From the NCBI RefSeq assembly GCF_004770905.1, contig NZ_RQHT01000014.1:186001-250000 (forward strand): DNA of 64,000 nt, given 5' to 3'. The notes under the pieces are model-generated. The model made no database searches, had not been told where the DNA came from, and was given only the letters and a program-made list of their open reading frames with translations. Source of the DNA: Leptospira bandrabouensis. Its GTDB lineage: Bacteria; Spirochaetota; Leptospiria; Leptospirales; Leptospiraceae. Positions 37,056 to 46,499 of the stretch are shown here, in pieces. A program made the translations under genes and the position numbers. Each line of letters begins with the position of its first letter. Within the stretch, counting starts at the first letter, position 1.

Positions 37056-37679
37056 TTACTCCCATTCAATCATCTTCACCACATCTTTCAAACAATCTTC
37101 TCTATATTCTTGGTTAGGTTTCAAAGTCGGCAATCCAGAATACCATTTCCCATCAGGATATTTTAAATCCACCCAAAAAGTAAAAAGTGTGGTTTCCCCG
37201 TTGTTATTTTTAATTTCGATGTTTAAAAGTTTTAAATCGGAAACACCCGTTTCTTTATAAAACACTTCTCCATTCCTTGTGCGGATTCGAATTTTTTTGG
37301 GAACCACTTCGTAGGTGATCCCTTTTTTTTCTTCTCGTTTTTGTTTTAGTTCCCAGGAATCAATTCGTAATGAGTCTAGTTCGTTTACATTCAATTTCTT
37401 TTTGTAAAGGATTCCATCTTTTGAATGTTCAAATGACATCGACTGACTACCGCTAGATGATTCACCACGAACGGTTCTTCCGTCACAAAGGGTAAGGTTT
37501 AAAACTTTTGGTTCAGAAGAGTCTTTGTCTCCTCGAGCATTTCTTGGTTCTTTCGATTCTTCCTGAGGGAGAGAAGGTAGGTTTGGTTCCTTGGGCAATC
37601 GTGGTTCTCCGAGTACGGGAGAAAAAAATCCGAGGGTCCCTACCCAAAGAAAGAGTCGCAGTCGGAGGAAGTTTTCCAT
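37056..37679 (-). CDS. Hypothetical exported protein
   Basis: A 207-residue protein with a signal peptide (RLRLFLWVGTLGFFSPVLG). A Pro/Glu/Lys-rich linker (about 25-58) follows, and then a beta-rich domain (about 60-205) without a family I recognise. Visible features are TLCDGRTVRGE, suggestive of a small SH3- or Sm-like strand pair, and a cysteine pair (Cys in LTLCDG and in REDCLKD) that could form a disulfide outside the cytoplasm. It is divergent from the CaCA antiporter gene with a 16-base gap. Confidence 0.7.
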   Translation of the reverse strand: MENFLRLRLFLWVGTLGFFSPVLGEPRLPKEPNLPSLPQEESKEPRNARGDKDSSEPKVLNLTLCDGRTVRGESSSGSQSMSFEHSKDGILYKKKLNVNELDSLRIDSWELKQKREEKKGITYEVVPKKIRIRTRNGEVFYKETGVSDLKLLNIEIKNNNGETTLFTFWVDLKYPDGKWYSGLPTLKPNQEYREDCLKDVVKMIEWE

Positions 37680-37695
37680 ATTCTGACCTTTATCT

Positions 37696-38730
37696 ATGGA
37701 TGCATTTCTTACTGCAACTTTTCAAACCCTTCCCTTACCAGTTCTTTTACTCATCATCATCGGCTCTATCCTTGTTCTGGGCAAAGCCGCAGACGTGCTT
37801 GTAGACGAAGCGGTCTCCCTTTCGACACGTTGGGGTGTGCCCAAAATGATCATTGGTGCCACCATCGTGAGTTTAGGGACAACTCTCCCCGAAGTTTCGG
37901 TATCTGTGTTATCTGCTTTGGAGGGAAATCCAGGAATCGCACTAGGGAATGCCGTTGGTTCCATCATTTGTGATACGGGACTAATTTTAGGAATCGCCAT
38001 CCTGATTTCCCCACCTGACATTGACAAACGACTTGTCAATCGACAAGGATGGATCCAAGTCCTAGCTGGATTTTTGTTAGTGTTTGCAGCCCTTCCTTGG
38101 ACAAACCTAACATCCGTATTTTCCACAGGGGGAAGAATTGACCAAGGAACCGGTTTTGTATTTTTAATCCTTCTTGCTGTTTATATTTATTTAAGCATTC
38201 GTTGGTCTCGTTCCAAACCGGGGGAAGTCGAAGCAGGGATTGATGTCACAACAGAATATGATGAATCCCCTTTCTGGATTGTATTAATAAAACTAGTAGT
38301 GGCCATCACTCTTGTGATTTTATCTTCTAAGGTTCTTATCCCTTCTGTCCAAGAAACAGCCATTCGCCTGTCCATTCCTGATTCTATCATTGGAGCCACA
38401 CTTGTTGCCTTTGGAACTTCCCTTCCAGAACTTGTCACGGCCATCCAAGCCTCTCGTCGTGGCCATTCCGAACTTGCAGTGGGAAATATCATTGGAGCTG
38501 ATATTTTAAATGTTCTTTTTGTTTCCGGGGCCGCTGCTGCTGTGACAAAAAACGGACTCGAAGCTCCCGTTAGTTTTTTTACCTTCTACTTTCCTTCTAT
38601 GCTCATCGTTCTTGTACTCTTTCGTTTAGGGATTGTTTTCTCTAAAGACAAAATCAAACGACCGTTTGGTGTATTTTTACTTTTTATTTATGTCCTAGCC
38701 ACTGTAGCAGGATTTGTATTTAAAGGGTAA
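37696..38730 (+). CDS. Calcium/sodium antiporter (CaCA family, YrbG-like)
   Basis: A 344-residue inner-membrane exchanger with about ten helices in two inverted halves. The two alpha-repeats are clear: GATIVSLGTTLPEVSVS with GNAVGSIICDTGL (about 55-100), and GATLVAFGTSLPELVTA with GNIIGADILNVLF (about 235-280). The Glu in each LPE motif is the ion-binding residue. The start at 37696 gives a complete first helix (LLLIIIGSILVLG). The 3' end overlaps the convergent dprA gene by 11 bases. The transported ion is inferred from the family. Confidence 0.92.
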   Translation: MDAFLTATFQTLPLPVLLLIIIGSILVLGKAADVLVDEAVSLSTRWGVPKMIIGATIVSLGTTLPEVSVSVLSALEGNPGIALGNAVGSIICDTGLILGIAILISPPDIDKRLVNRQGWIQVLAGFLLVFAALPWTNLTSVFSTGGRIDQGTGFVFLILLAVYIYLSIRWSRSKPGEVEAGIDVTTEYDESPFWIVLIKLVVAITLVILSSKVLIPSVQETAIRLSIPDSIIGATLVAFGTSLPELVTAIQASRRGHSELAVGNIIGADILNVLFVSGAAAAVTKNGLEAPVSFFTFYFPSMLIVLVLFRLGIVFSKDKIKRPFGVFLLFIYVLATVAGFVFKG

Positions 38731-39646
38731 AGTCTATTTTCCATTCACCATCTCTTCCAATACCAGAAGGGATGGTTCGACTTTTCCTCCATTCTTCATA
38801 ACTCATCTCCTTACTTTCCAATTCCACTTCCTCTATTTGAAACTTTGTTTCCCCAAATAATCTTTGTGCCCCTTGCCGAAGAAGTAACCTTCCTCCTTCG
38901 TTATCAAATTGTTTGGGATGGTCGAATACAAATATCTCACGATTTTGTTCCATCGCACTATAGGCTGTAGAAATAGTTCCTGATTTTCGACCCGACTCCA
39001 TGATGTACACTTTGTCCGCAAGACCGGAGATGACACGATTTCGTTTGGGAAAGGTCCATTTGGCTGGTTCTGTTTTGAGTAAAAATTCTGTGATGAGAAG
39101 TTGGTTTGGATCTTCTTTGATTCGTTTGTAAAGATCCCGGTTCCCAGGTGGGTATTCCATCCCTAAAGTGGTTCCAAGAACTCCCACCACAGGAATTTGC
39201 AATTCCAATGCAGATAAAAAGGCTTGCCGGTCAATTCCAAGAGCCATACCCGAAACTACCACCAAATCTTTGTTTGCTGAAATAAGTTCCACCAACTTTT
39301 TTGTGGCAAAAAGCGAAACCGGAGAGGACTTTCTTGTTCCGACGATTGCGACCATTGGAGATTGTAATAAAGTAAGGTTACCCAAACAGGCCAAAACCAG
39401 TGGTGGGTCATAAATTTCCTTTAAATTTGGGGGATACTCAGGTTCAAAAAAACTAACTAGTTTCCAATTGGGATTTTTTGATTTTTCCCACTGAATACAT
39501 TCCGCCACATATTGGTTCCAAAGTTCCTCTTCAATGAGATTGGATAAAACCTGGTATAACTCAGAAAAATGGCCGCACCTACACCAAACTTTTGTTTTAC
39601 GAAGAAACGATGATACCTTAGGATGTCCCAAAATGGAAACGACCAC
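38720..39646 (-). CDS. dprA: DNA-processing protein DprA/Smf
   Basis: DprA loads RecA on incoming single-stranded DNA during natural transformation. The 308-residue protein contains the Rossmann-like core: YPPNLKEIYDPPLVL, VAIVGTRKSS, VVVSGMALGIDRQAF and FPKRNRVISGLADKVYIMESGRKSGT (split over ~200-225). The usual C-terminal winged-helix domain is not visible, and the N-terminal SAM-like part is short, so this is a minimal DprA. It lies 11 bases downstream of a TPR lipoprotein gene on the same strand. Presence of dprA does not by itself show competence. Confidence 0.92.
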   Translation of the reverse strand: MVVSILGHPKVSSFLRKTKVWCRCGHFSELYQVLSNLIEEELWNQYVAECIQWEKSKNPNWKLVSFFEPEYPPNLKEIYDPPLVLACLGNLTLLQSPMVAIVGTRKSSPVSLFATKKLVELISANKDLVVVSGMALGIDRQAFLSALELQIPVVGVLGTTLGMEYPPGNRDLYKRIKEDPNQLLITEFLLKTEPAKWTFPKRNRVISGLADKVYIMESGRKSGTISTAYSAMEQNREIFVFDHPKQFDNEGGRLLLRQGAQRLFGETKFQIEEVELESKEMSYEEWRKSRTIPSGIGRDGEWKIDFTL

Positions 39647-39657
39647 AATCTAAGAGG

Positions 39658-40575
39658 TCAGTTTGATTTGTTTTGGGCCCCCAATTGGTTTAAGTTTTTT
39701 ATAACATTGCGGTAAGATGAATTTTCATCTAAAGGTTCGCGGATCGATCCTTTTTCTTTCATCTCTTCCAATATGGACTTAATCCGAGTGTATTCATCAT
39801 AAGCTAAATTTGATTTTCCTATTTGGTATAAAAAATTAGCCTTTGCAAACCTAGTAGGAACATTATATGGTTCTTTGCGTAAAATTTGGTCGAGAAGGGA
39901 AAATGCAGTTTCCACTTCATCATACCCATTCGAAAGTTTTCCATTCCAAGCTTCATCCTTCAAAGAAGAATCAAAATAAATAAGAGCCAATTGAAAGGGG
40001 AACCGAGAATCTTCTTTATCTAATTTGGAAAGTTGTTTAAAAAGCCCAATGGCACGATTTCGTCTAACAGGCTCCCAACCCATATCTTTAGAAGCATTGG
40101 CATAAGCCACTGCCGTTTCATATAACAGCTGCTTGTCTAACTTTCCAGATTGGATCGCTTTTTCGAAAAATGGTAAAGCTGACTCATAAGAATGAATTTC
40201 AAATCCACCTTGTTTGGAGTTGGGCAGAGTTTCGCCCATTGCCTCTTCGTAATAACGTGCACCTAGGTCAGCAGAGCCGGCTCGCATATAAGCCCTGGCA
40301 ATTTTCCAGGAAAGGGCTGCCGATTGGTTGGACTTTTGGACCATTTTACGAATCCGTTTGTCCATTTCTTCGATTTCGGCTTCTTCCAAAGCCAACTTTT
40401 CTTTCCAATTCACGATGTCTTTTTCGGAAGGTAATTCCCCACCAATCCGTTTGCGGTATTTGGATTCTGTGAGTGATTTGAGATAGTCACAACCAACCAA
40501 GCTAAAGCCAAGCAGGGAAAGAAGAATCACCAGTGGCAAGGAAACCAAAGAAAACCTGCTGTTTTTTGTGCCCAT
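39658..40575 (-). CDS. TPR-repeat lipoprotein
   Basis: A 305-residue lipoprotein with a long signal peptide (SLPLVILLSLLGFSLVG) and lipobox LVGC. The mature protein is helical with TPR-like units (for example ALSWKIARAYMRAGSADLGARYYEEA and VPTRFAKANFLYQIGKSNLAYDEY). A charged stretch after the lipid anchor (about 50-80) may be a tether. No catalytic motif is seen; such proteins usually scaffold envelope complexes. It is the upstream partner of dprA with an 11-base gap. Confidence 0.8.
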   Translation of the reverse strand: MGTKNSRFSLVSLPLVILLSLLGFSLVGCDYLKSLTESKYRKRIGGELPSEKDIVNWKEKLALEEAEIEEMDKRIRKMVQKSNQSAALSWKIARAYMRAGSADLGARYYEEAMGETLPNSKQGGFEIHSYESALPFFEKAIQSGKLDKQLLYETAVAYANASKDMGWEPVRRNRAIGLFKQLSKLDKEDSRFPFQLALIYFDSSLKDEAWNGKLSNGYDEVETAFSLLDQILRKEPYNVPTRFAKANFLYQIGKSNLAYDEYTRIKSILEEMKEKGSIREPLDENSSYRNVIKNLNQLGAQNKSN

Positions 40576-40625
40576 CGGTTCGATTTTAGTTTCTTTCTTT
40601 TAGATGAAAAGAAAAAAATGTGATT

Positions 40626-41054
40626 ATGTCTCATAGTTTTCGAAAGCTGGGTGAATCCGATCTTTCCTCACTCCTCCAATGGGAATCTTTATGTTTTCCC
40701 GGCGAGGAATGGACAGAAAAAATGATCCAAACCCATCTCGAATTCCATGTGGCTTTTGGTTTAGGAGATCCGGAAACTAAGAGTTATGCTCTTGTTTGCG
40801 AAACTCCTTGGGAGATTGAAATCTTTCGGATCGCAACACTTCCCAACTATCGAAAGTTAGGTTTGGCTAAAGAACTGTTGTATAATCTATTCCTTGAATT
40901 TCCGAAAAAAGAATTCTTTTTGGAAGTGAAGGAATCAAACCTTGCCGCCATTGGTCTTTACCAATCCGTCGGTTTTACAGAGTTAGAGAGACGTAAAAAA
41001 TACTATCCGGATGGATCTACAGCTGTCCTGATGAAGAGGAATCCAACTGAATGA
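40626..41054 (+). CDS. rimI: RimI-like GNAT N-acetyltransferase
   Basis: A 142-residue GNAT-fold acetyltransferase of the ribosomal-protein-alanine (RimI) type. Seen are LLQWESLCFPGEEWT near the start, IATLPNYRKLGLAKELL with the R-x-x-G-x-A acetyl-CoA loop, and FLEVKESNLAAIGLYQSVGFTELERRKKYY, the strongest RimI signature. A GTG two codons upstream is an alternative start. The stop overlaps the SDR gene as ATGA. The target protein is not determined from sequence. Confidence 0.88.
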   Translation: MSHSFRKLGESDLSSLLQWESLCFPGEEWTEKMIQTHLEFHVAFGLGDPETKSYALVCETPWEIEIFRIATLPNYRKLGLAKELLYNLFLEFPKKEFFLEVKESNLAAIGLYQSVGFTELERRKKYYPDGSTAVLMKRNPTE

Positions 41055-41824
41055 AAAATGCATATGTCACTGGCGCATCCCAAGGAATAGGAAAAGAATT
41101 TGTTCGTGCTCTTGCGAAAGATTATAATGTCTTTCTAATTTCCCGTACTGAATCCGATTTAAAAAAAGTAATTTTAGAATTAGAGCCTAAATCCAGAGGG
41201 ATTTTAAAATACTTCGCTTTGGACCTTACCAAAAAAAAAGATGTAGAAGAACTCGCTGAAATCATTTCAAAAGACAAAGATGCTGAACTTGTTGTGAACA
41301 ATGCAGGATTTGGAACTGTGGGTGAATTTGCCTCATTGCCACTCGATAAAGAGTTAGACGAAGTCAATCTAAACGTAAAAACCTTAGTTCATTTAAGTCA
41401 TGTGGCACTAAACCGATTCAAAAAAAATAAAAAGGGATATTTGATTAATGTGGCATCTATCGCAGGTTACTTGCCTGCACCAGGTAGTGCGATATATGCA
41501 GCCACCAAAGCTTTCGTTAAATCTTTTACAGAGTCCATTCATGAAGAAGCAAAACTTCATGGGATTTATGTCCAAGCACTTTGTCCAGGACTCACTCATT
41601 CTGACTTTCACCAAAGAGCAGGAATCAGCAAATCCAAATACCCATCTTTTATGTGGCAAAATGCAGATGTAGTTGTGGAAGAATCGTTAAATGCACTTCG
41701 TTATAACCAAGCAGTTTGTATTACTGGTTCCTTCAATCAAGGCGCCATCACTGTATCTGAACTTATCCCACGAGGTTTCCTTCGTAGGTTGAGCGGAAAA
41801 TATTTAAAGTTAGAAGAGGAATAG
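41051..41824 (+). CDS. Short-chain dehydrogenase/reductase
   Basis: A 257-residue classical SDR. The cofactor motif is TGASQGIG. NNAGFG lies at about 80-85, and the catalytic triad is Ser in NVASIAGYLP with Tyr and Lys in YAATK. ISRTES after the second strand suggests NADP(H), since Arg follows. The substrate is unknown; resemblance to the YqjQ/DltE-like group is possible. It is coupled to rimI by a four-base overlap and followed directly by a DUF445 gene, so rimI-SDR-DUF445-43166 look like one operon. Confidence 0.9.
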   Translation: MKNAYVTGASQGIGKEFVRALAKDYNVFLISRTESDLKKVILELEPKSRGILKYFALDLTKKKDVEELAEIISKDKDAELVVNNAGFGTVGEFASLPLDKELDEVNLNVKTLVHLSHVALNRFKKNKKGYLINVASIAGYLPAPGSAIYAATKAFVKSFTESIHEEAKLHGIYVQALCPGLTHSDFHQRAGISKSKYPSFMWQNADVVVEESLNALRYNQAVCITGSFNQGAITVSELIPRGFLRRLSGKYLKLEEE

Positions 41825-41825
41825 G

Positions 41826-43169
41826 ATGGATGTTGCAAAATTAGATACTTGGTATCGCAGACTCCTTGTTATTTTCTCTGTCATTGGTGGAGGTTTCCAA
41901 CTATATTATGAAGGAAATGTTTGGGTCAATGCGATCTTTGTAGTTCTTATGGCAGGGATGGTGGGATATTTCACCAATTTCCTAGCAATCAAAATGTTAT
42001 TCCAACCTAAACATGGTAAGGTGCTTGGTTGGTCAGGTCTTGTCCCCAAAAACAAATCCAAAATTGCAAAATCACTCGGAGAAAGTATCCAAAGTAATCT
42101 CCTTCACCCAGATATCATTTTAACTTATATCTACGAACGGAACTTAGTAGAAACAGGCATTCAAAAAATAGTCAAAGAAATTGATGAGGCTATTCATAAC
42201 GAAGAAATTCGAACCATGCTTGTGACAAAAATCATTTCGATGTTAAAGGAAAGAGGGCCAGAGATTTTAGAAGTTATCTTCGATTTTTCAGAAGAGACAA
42301 TGAAAAAGATGGCCGAACGTCCCGAAGAAGTGCAAAAACTATGGGATTATACAAAAGGACGCCTAACCTATTATCTTACTGAAGAAACCAATCGTGAGGA
42401 ATTAGGAAAACAACTCCGAGTTATCCTTTTAGAAGAAATGCCAAAGCTTGCGAACTTACTGAACGAAGGTTTGGAAGAGTATTTAAAAACAAGAAGTACC
42501 CTTGGTAAAATCGGAATTGGAGTGAAAAAGATTTTTTCTTTCAACGAAGATGCCATTCGCGAACTTTTAGAACGCTTTGTGAAAGATCCTGAAACTTCTG
42601 ACCAGTTTATGAAGATGATGGATGAAATGATGGCTGGCCTTCAAGAACGATTGAACTCCAAAGAAACTCAAGAATTCATTACGGGAAAAATTTCCAATTG
42701 GTTGGAAGCCAGTGGTGACTACGCCAGACAAAACCTTCTCCCATCGGGAATTGAAAGATTACAAGCCTACTTAGATGACCCGAACAACTGGGAAGAAATT
42801 GAAAAGAATTTCTTTCGTGCTGTGGATTGGGTTAAAAAACGCCTCCTTGAGTTTATGAATAGCGATGAAGGAAAGGTTTATCTTAAAACCAATATAGAAA
42901 AATTTGTCCACAATATCAATGTCACAGCCCTAGTGGAAGAACGTGTGATGGCCCTTGATACTGATGATTTAGAAAAAATGATTTTGGATAATACCGGAGG
43001 AAATCTTGTCGTTATACAATTCTTAGGTGGAATCTTAGGAATGATTGCGGGCCTCATCCAAGTTCATATCTATTTTGCGGTTCCTGTGGGTGCCCTTGTT
43101 CTTATCACCTACATTGCCCATTACAGAAACCAAAAACGGATTCTCGCAAATCCAGAACAATCAGTATGA
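41826..43169 (+). CDS. DUF445 family membrane protein
   Basis: A 447-residue protein of the DUF445 family. There are two N-terminal hydrophobic segments (about 12-50), with GYFTNFLAIKMLFQP and GLVPKNKSKIAKSLG as the clearest family marks. A long helical, amphipathic middle follows (about 80-400). A C-terminal hairpin of two membrane segments (about 402-435, FLGGILGMIAGLIQVHIYFAVPVGALVLI) closes it. The family resembles B. subtilis YheB but has no established function. GGAATAGG precedes the ATG. The gene overlaps the next as ATGA. Confidence 0.85.
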   Translation: MDVAKLDTWYRRLLVIFSVIGGGFQLYYEGNVWVNAIFVVLMAGMVGYFTNFLAIKMLFQPKHGKVLGWSGLVPKNKSKIAKSLGESIQSNLLHPDIILTYIYERNLVETGIQKIVKEIDEAIHNEEIRTMLVTKIISMLKERGPEILEVIFDFSEETMKKMAERPEEVQKLWDYTKGRLTYYLTEETNREELGKQLRVILLEEMPKLANLLNEGLEEYLKTRSTLGKIGIGVKKIFSFNEDAIRELLERFVKDPETSDQFMKMMDEMMAGLQERLNSKETQEFITGKISNWLEASGDYARQNLLPSGIERLQAYLDDPNNWEEIEKNFFRAVDWVKKRLLEFMNSDEGKVYLKTNIEKFVHNINVTALVEERVMALDTDDLEKMILDNTGGNLVVIQFLGGILGMIAGLIQVHIYFAVPVGALVLITYIAHYRNQKRILANPEQSV

Positions 43170-43690
43170 ATAAAAAATTTAAAACTTTTTTTTGTAATCT
43201 ACCTGTCCTCTTTGTTTTAACATTTTTTTTAGGAATGGCAACACAGTGCAGTGCTAAAAAAAGTTTTGTAAAATTAGTTTCAAAAGAAAATGAAACAGGA
43301 CTTTTGTATTTAGTTCGTCCAGATCATACAGCTCTTGCTTTTTGGAACTATGAATGTTTATTATCTCGTTACCCGGATAAATTTTCTTCCCGAATCGAAC
43401 CAACCCCTCTGTTTAAAATTGAACTTGCGAATGCCTCTTTAGGTTATCTTCGATTACCAGAAGGAACTTACCGATTGAATGTCATTGGAAAAAATGATGC
43501 CACAAAAGTTTTTCAAATCAAAAGAGGAGAAGAAAAATACTTCGAACTCAAAATATTCAGTGAAACAAAATGGAGCAGAAGTGAATTAACCTTCAAAGAA
43601 TTTGATAAAGAATCTGCTCTATCTGAAATACTTTCAACCCCTACTTTCTTAGAATCCCAGTTTGTATCAGTACAAATGCCGGTTGAGTAA
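43166..43690 (+). CDS. Hypothetical exported protein (possible lipoprotein)
   Basis: A 174-residue protein with an N-terminal signal (NLPVLFVLTFFLGMATQC). The Cys after MATQ could be a loose spirochaetal lipobox. The mature part contains GLLYLVRPDHTALAFWNYE and a strand-rich segment (GYLRLPEGTYRLNVIG), as in small DUF2846-like domains that often sit in lipoproteins. It is coupled to the DUF445 gene by ATGA. Its 3' end overlaps the convergent alpha/beta hydrolase by 24 bases. Confidence 0.72.
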   Translation: MNKKFKTFFCNLPVLFVLTFFLGMATQCSAKKSFVKLVSKENETGLLYLVRPDHTALAFWNYECLLSRYPDKFSSRIEPTPLFKIELANASLGYLRLPEGTYRLNVIGKNDATKVFQIKRGEEKYFELKIFSETKWSRSELTFKEFDKESALSEILSTPTFLESQFVSVQMPVE

Positions 43691-44509
43691 AACTAAAAAA
43701 TCTTTTGCAAATTGTGAACGTCCAAGGTTCATCCAATCCACATGTCCCCCACCACGAATTTCCCAAAACACCTTAGGTTCTTTCGCTAAACCAAAAATCT
43801 GTTTTCCATTTTCAAAAAACACAACCGTATCTTCGGTTCCATGAATGATTAAAAGTGGAATGGGTGAAAGGTTTGCAATTACATCGCGTGGACTTGTTTG
43901 GTCATGAAAAACCCAAGAGAATAAATTTCCCATCGGAGGAAAAATCACATGATTCATTGTTTGTTTGGCAACTTCCCGATAAGAGGGAAAAGAACCATCA
44001 ATACATAGTAAAACAATTTCATTTTTATCTTTCCAATCAGCGACAGAGCGCATGGCAATAGCACCACCCAAACTTTGCCCATAGACAATTAACTTGGAAC
44101 CTCTTATCCTAGTTTCTTGCAATACATAATCCAAAACTAACTTACTATCTTCGACTATATCTTCAGGATCAGGTTCCCCTTCTGATTCACCATAACCTCG
44201 ATAGTCAAATACGATGAGTTCATAACCATGATTCACAAGCCAGACCAAAGATAAAAAATGGGCACTCATATTTTGGCCATTCCCATGAAATTGCAAAATA
44301 ACTGCCTTAGGTGTCTCTTGTTGTTTGGAATAAATTCGCCATACGTTTAACTTCACTCCATCTTTTGTTGTTAAAAACGTAGGTGTGTATGAAAAACCCA
44401 TTTGTTTCGGAGTAAAATAAGTTTCCTTAGTTGGATGGTAATACAACGAGGAACAGTTTACCAAAAAAAAACTAAAACAAATAATGATAAGATATAAGTG
44501 CTTCTTCAT
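43667..44509 (-). CDS. Alpha/beta hydrolase lipoprotein
   Basis: A 280-residue hydrolase with a signal peptide (KKHLYLIIICFSFFLVNC) and lipobox LVNC; the frame opens five codons earlier but that would weaken the signal. The fold is of the BEM46/YqiA kind: FHGNGQNMS as the oxyanion loop, the nucleophile Ser in VYGQSLGGAIAM, Asp in HGTEDTVV and His in GGHVDW. It probably acts as an esterase or thioesterase anchored in the envelope. Its 5' end overlaps the end of the upstream DUF4105 gene by about 38 bases. Confidence 0.85.
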   Translation of the reverse strand: MKKHLYLIIICFSFFLVNCSSLYYHPTKETYFTPKQMGFSYTPTFLTTKDGVKLNVWRIYSKQQETPKAVILQFHGNGQNMSAHFLSLVWLVNHGYELIVFDYRGYGESEGEPDPEDIVEDSKLVLDYVLQETRIRGSKLIVYGQSLGGAIAMRSVADWKDKNEIVLLCIDGSFPSYREVAKQTMNHVIFPPMGNLFSWVFHDQTSPRDVIANLSPIPLLIIHGTEDTVVFFENGKQIFGLAKEPKVFWEIRGGGHVDWMNLGRSQFAKDFLVLLNRHLY

Positions 44510-46469
44510 AAAACCTTTCTCCATTTACCTCGACTCGTAATTCATGTGTATTTGAAAATGCATATCGAACTTTGGCAGTAACATAATAAGAATTTAAATT
44601 ATGGCTCAGTTGGTAATTTTGCGCTGTGGCTCCTGTATAAATTTTCCAAGCACCCCATTCATTCTGATAGAATAAACTCAAGTTTCCACCATAACGGATA
44701 CCATTTTCAAACATTCTACCATTTTGTGCCTTGAGTCCCGCAAGGACACTTAAGACCCCGAGACTCATAGGAGTTTTTCCAAATTCATTGGAAAAAGAAT
44801 AACCCATGCGAAAATCAAAATTACCAACTTGTTTCCGAAGAGTTTCGTTATTATTTTGATAAACTGCTGTTTGAATCCCTGTATCTAATAAATAAGAAAA
44901 ATCTTTTGAAATTGCATTATAGGGATTCAAAGATGTTACCTTAACGGCACTTACAGAAGTAAGTTCAGGTTTATGATTTTCATAGGCACGGATCGTTGTA
45001 TCAAAAAAAGCCAATTCCGAATTGGGTGCATGACCTTTACTTACATTCAAAAGATCGTGATAGGCAATTCTGTATTTAAATTCAGCGAAATTCCCCAAAG
45101 AAGAAACACCGAAGGAAGTAGCAACGCGACTTAATGGGTGTGAGGCCTCAGGCGGTGTAGACAAAGGTATTTGTTCCATTGGAATATATTCATCATTCTG
45201 TTTACTTCGAAAAATAAGTAACTTATCGTAGTATTCTTTGTGTTGTTTTGGGATATCTGATTTATTTGAATACCGGTAACGATATGTATCAAGTACGGCA
45301 TCTGTCACTAAAGACGTTCGAAAATTTTCTTTTGGTTCAGGAAGGAAGGCATTTTCAAAACGAATCATATCAAAGTAGGTGGTTTTTTCCTCCTCTGTCA
45401 TATCATAAATTTTATATTTAATTTTGGAATACAGAGACGGGCGATATTTTTTAGAAATGACAAATCCATCTTCAGCTAAGTAGAGTTTAATGGTGTCACC
45501 AGGTGCCACAATCCAACCAGTTTTATTACTAATATCTAATTCAGGAATCGATACTTCTAAAAATTCCATTAAATGATAAGAACAATTTTCATTAATAAAA
45601 AAATAATCAAAGTCTGCTCTGCCCATTTCCCAAAGATGACGAATCAATCTCTCTCTTTCTTCTGGTTTTAACTTTAGTTTATATTCCCAAAGATCTCGGC
45701 TTTCCATATCATTGTATTCATTTACTTTTAAATAATAAGGAAAAATTGCAAAGGTGCCAGGATAACCTCCCGTTAATCCTTTATAAGCATAAGCAAAACC
45801 ATTCATTTCCCCAGGATTGGCAGCATAATTGACTCCATAATCTAATAATTCTGAGTTTTCATTTACTTTATTATTGAGTTTGATGAGTGTATGCCCAAAC
45901 ATAGAAGCTGGTGCTTGCATATAATAAGATGAAAACACAACTGAAACAGAATCGGGATTTAAAGATTCTTTCCAACTTTCAAAACGTGGGCATTGTATCT
46001 CAGTGATTCGATTTAAATCAAATTTGAGTTTTCCCTTTAGCCAATGGTATCTTTCTGGATAAGAACATTGTGGGTGTTGGAGTCCTTCCGGGATTGGTTC
46101 TTCTGTAAAAAAACTATGAAGGGTTGCGATTAATTCTTTTTCTGGATTGTATTTTCCTTCTTCCGACAAAAAATAACGTTTGTTATCGACTTCACTTTCC
46201 CAAAACCCCCATCTAGTTTTTTTAAGTCGTAATAACCGATACCAATGACTCTCTTCTGCTAGGTGATTTTCCTTCGCTTCGTTTATCAGTTCTTGTAAGT
46301 ATTGTTGGCTTTTGGGTGACTTGGGAATTTCTTTCCCTTGTTTTCTTGCCGTTAGAAAGTCTAATTCAAGTATATTTGGTTCACTGGTTGGCTCTATGGC
46401 CCCAAGCGAAGTGGTAAAAAGTATAAAAAGAAAAGTAAGTAGGTACAGAGGAAACACCAGAGTATCCAA
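44472..46469 (-). CDS. DUF4105 (Lnb N-terminal periplasmic domain) exported protein
   Basis: A 665-residue exported protein. The signal region reads FPLYLLTFLFILFTTSLGA. The DUF4105/Lnb domain (about 165-320) is clear: FSSYYMQAPASMFGHTLIKL, DYGVNYAANPGE, and FINENCSYHLMEFLE with the conserved Asn-Cys-Ser. The family is NlpC/P60-related, so Cys and His may be catalytic. The C-terminal third (about 430-665) is strand-rich and may be a beta-barrel, ending with an aromatic residue (HYLF). The start is uncertain: TTG at 46469 or GTG at 46457. A perfect inverted repeat covers this region. Homologues include lacto-N-biosidase-associated proteins, but the substrate here is unknown. Confidence 0.8.
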   Translation of the reverse strand: MDTLVFPLYLLTFLFILFTTSLGAIEPTSEPNILELDFLTARKQGKEIPKSPKSQQYLQELINEAKENHLAEESHWYRLLRLKKTRWGFWESEVDNKRYFLSEEGKYNPEKELIATLHSFFTEEPIPEGLQHPQCSYPERYHWLKGKLKFDLNRITEIQCPRFESWKESLNPDSVSVVFSSYYMQAPASMFGHTLIKLNNKVNENSELLDYGVNYAANPGEMNGFAYAYKGLTGGYPGTFAIFPYYLKVNEYNDMESRDLWEYKLKLKPEERERLIRHLWEMGRADFDYFFINENCSYHLMEFLEVSIPELDISNKTGWIVAPGDTIKLYLAEDGFVISKKYRPSLYSKIKYKIYDMTEEEKTTYFDMIRFENAFLPEPKENFRTSLVTDAVLDTYRYRYSNKSDIPKQHKEYYDKLLIFRSKQNDEYIPMEQIPLSTPPEASHPLSRVATSFGVSSLGNFAEFKYRIAYHDLLNVSKGHAPNSELAFFDTTIRAYENHKPELTSVSAVKVTSLNPYNAISKDFSYLLDTGIQTAVYQNNNETLRKQVGNFDFRMGYSFSNEFGKTPMSLGVLSVLAGLKAQNGRMFENGIRYGGNLSLFYQNEWGAWKIYTGATAQNYQLSHNLNSYYVTAKVRYAFSNTHELRVEVNGERFYEEALISYHYLF

Positions 46470-46483
46470 TTGGTGGATACTCT
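46459..46483. repeat. Perfect inverted repeat at the start of the DUF4105 gene
   Basis: Arms AGAGTATCCA (46459-46468) and TGGATACTCT (46474-46483) around ATTGG form a strong 10-bp stem. It lies between the stop of the DUF3015 gene and the GTG start of the DUF4105 gene and includes its TTG start. On the minus strand no T-run follows, so it is not a classical terminator for the upstream gene. It may be a translational or processing signal. Confidence 0.5.
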
Positions 46484-46499
46484 GAATTTTTATAAAGGT

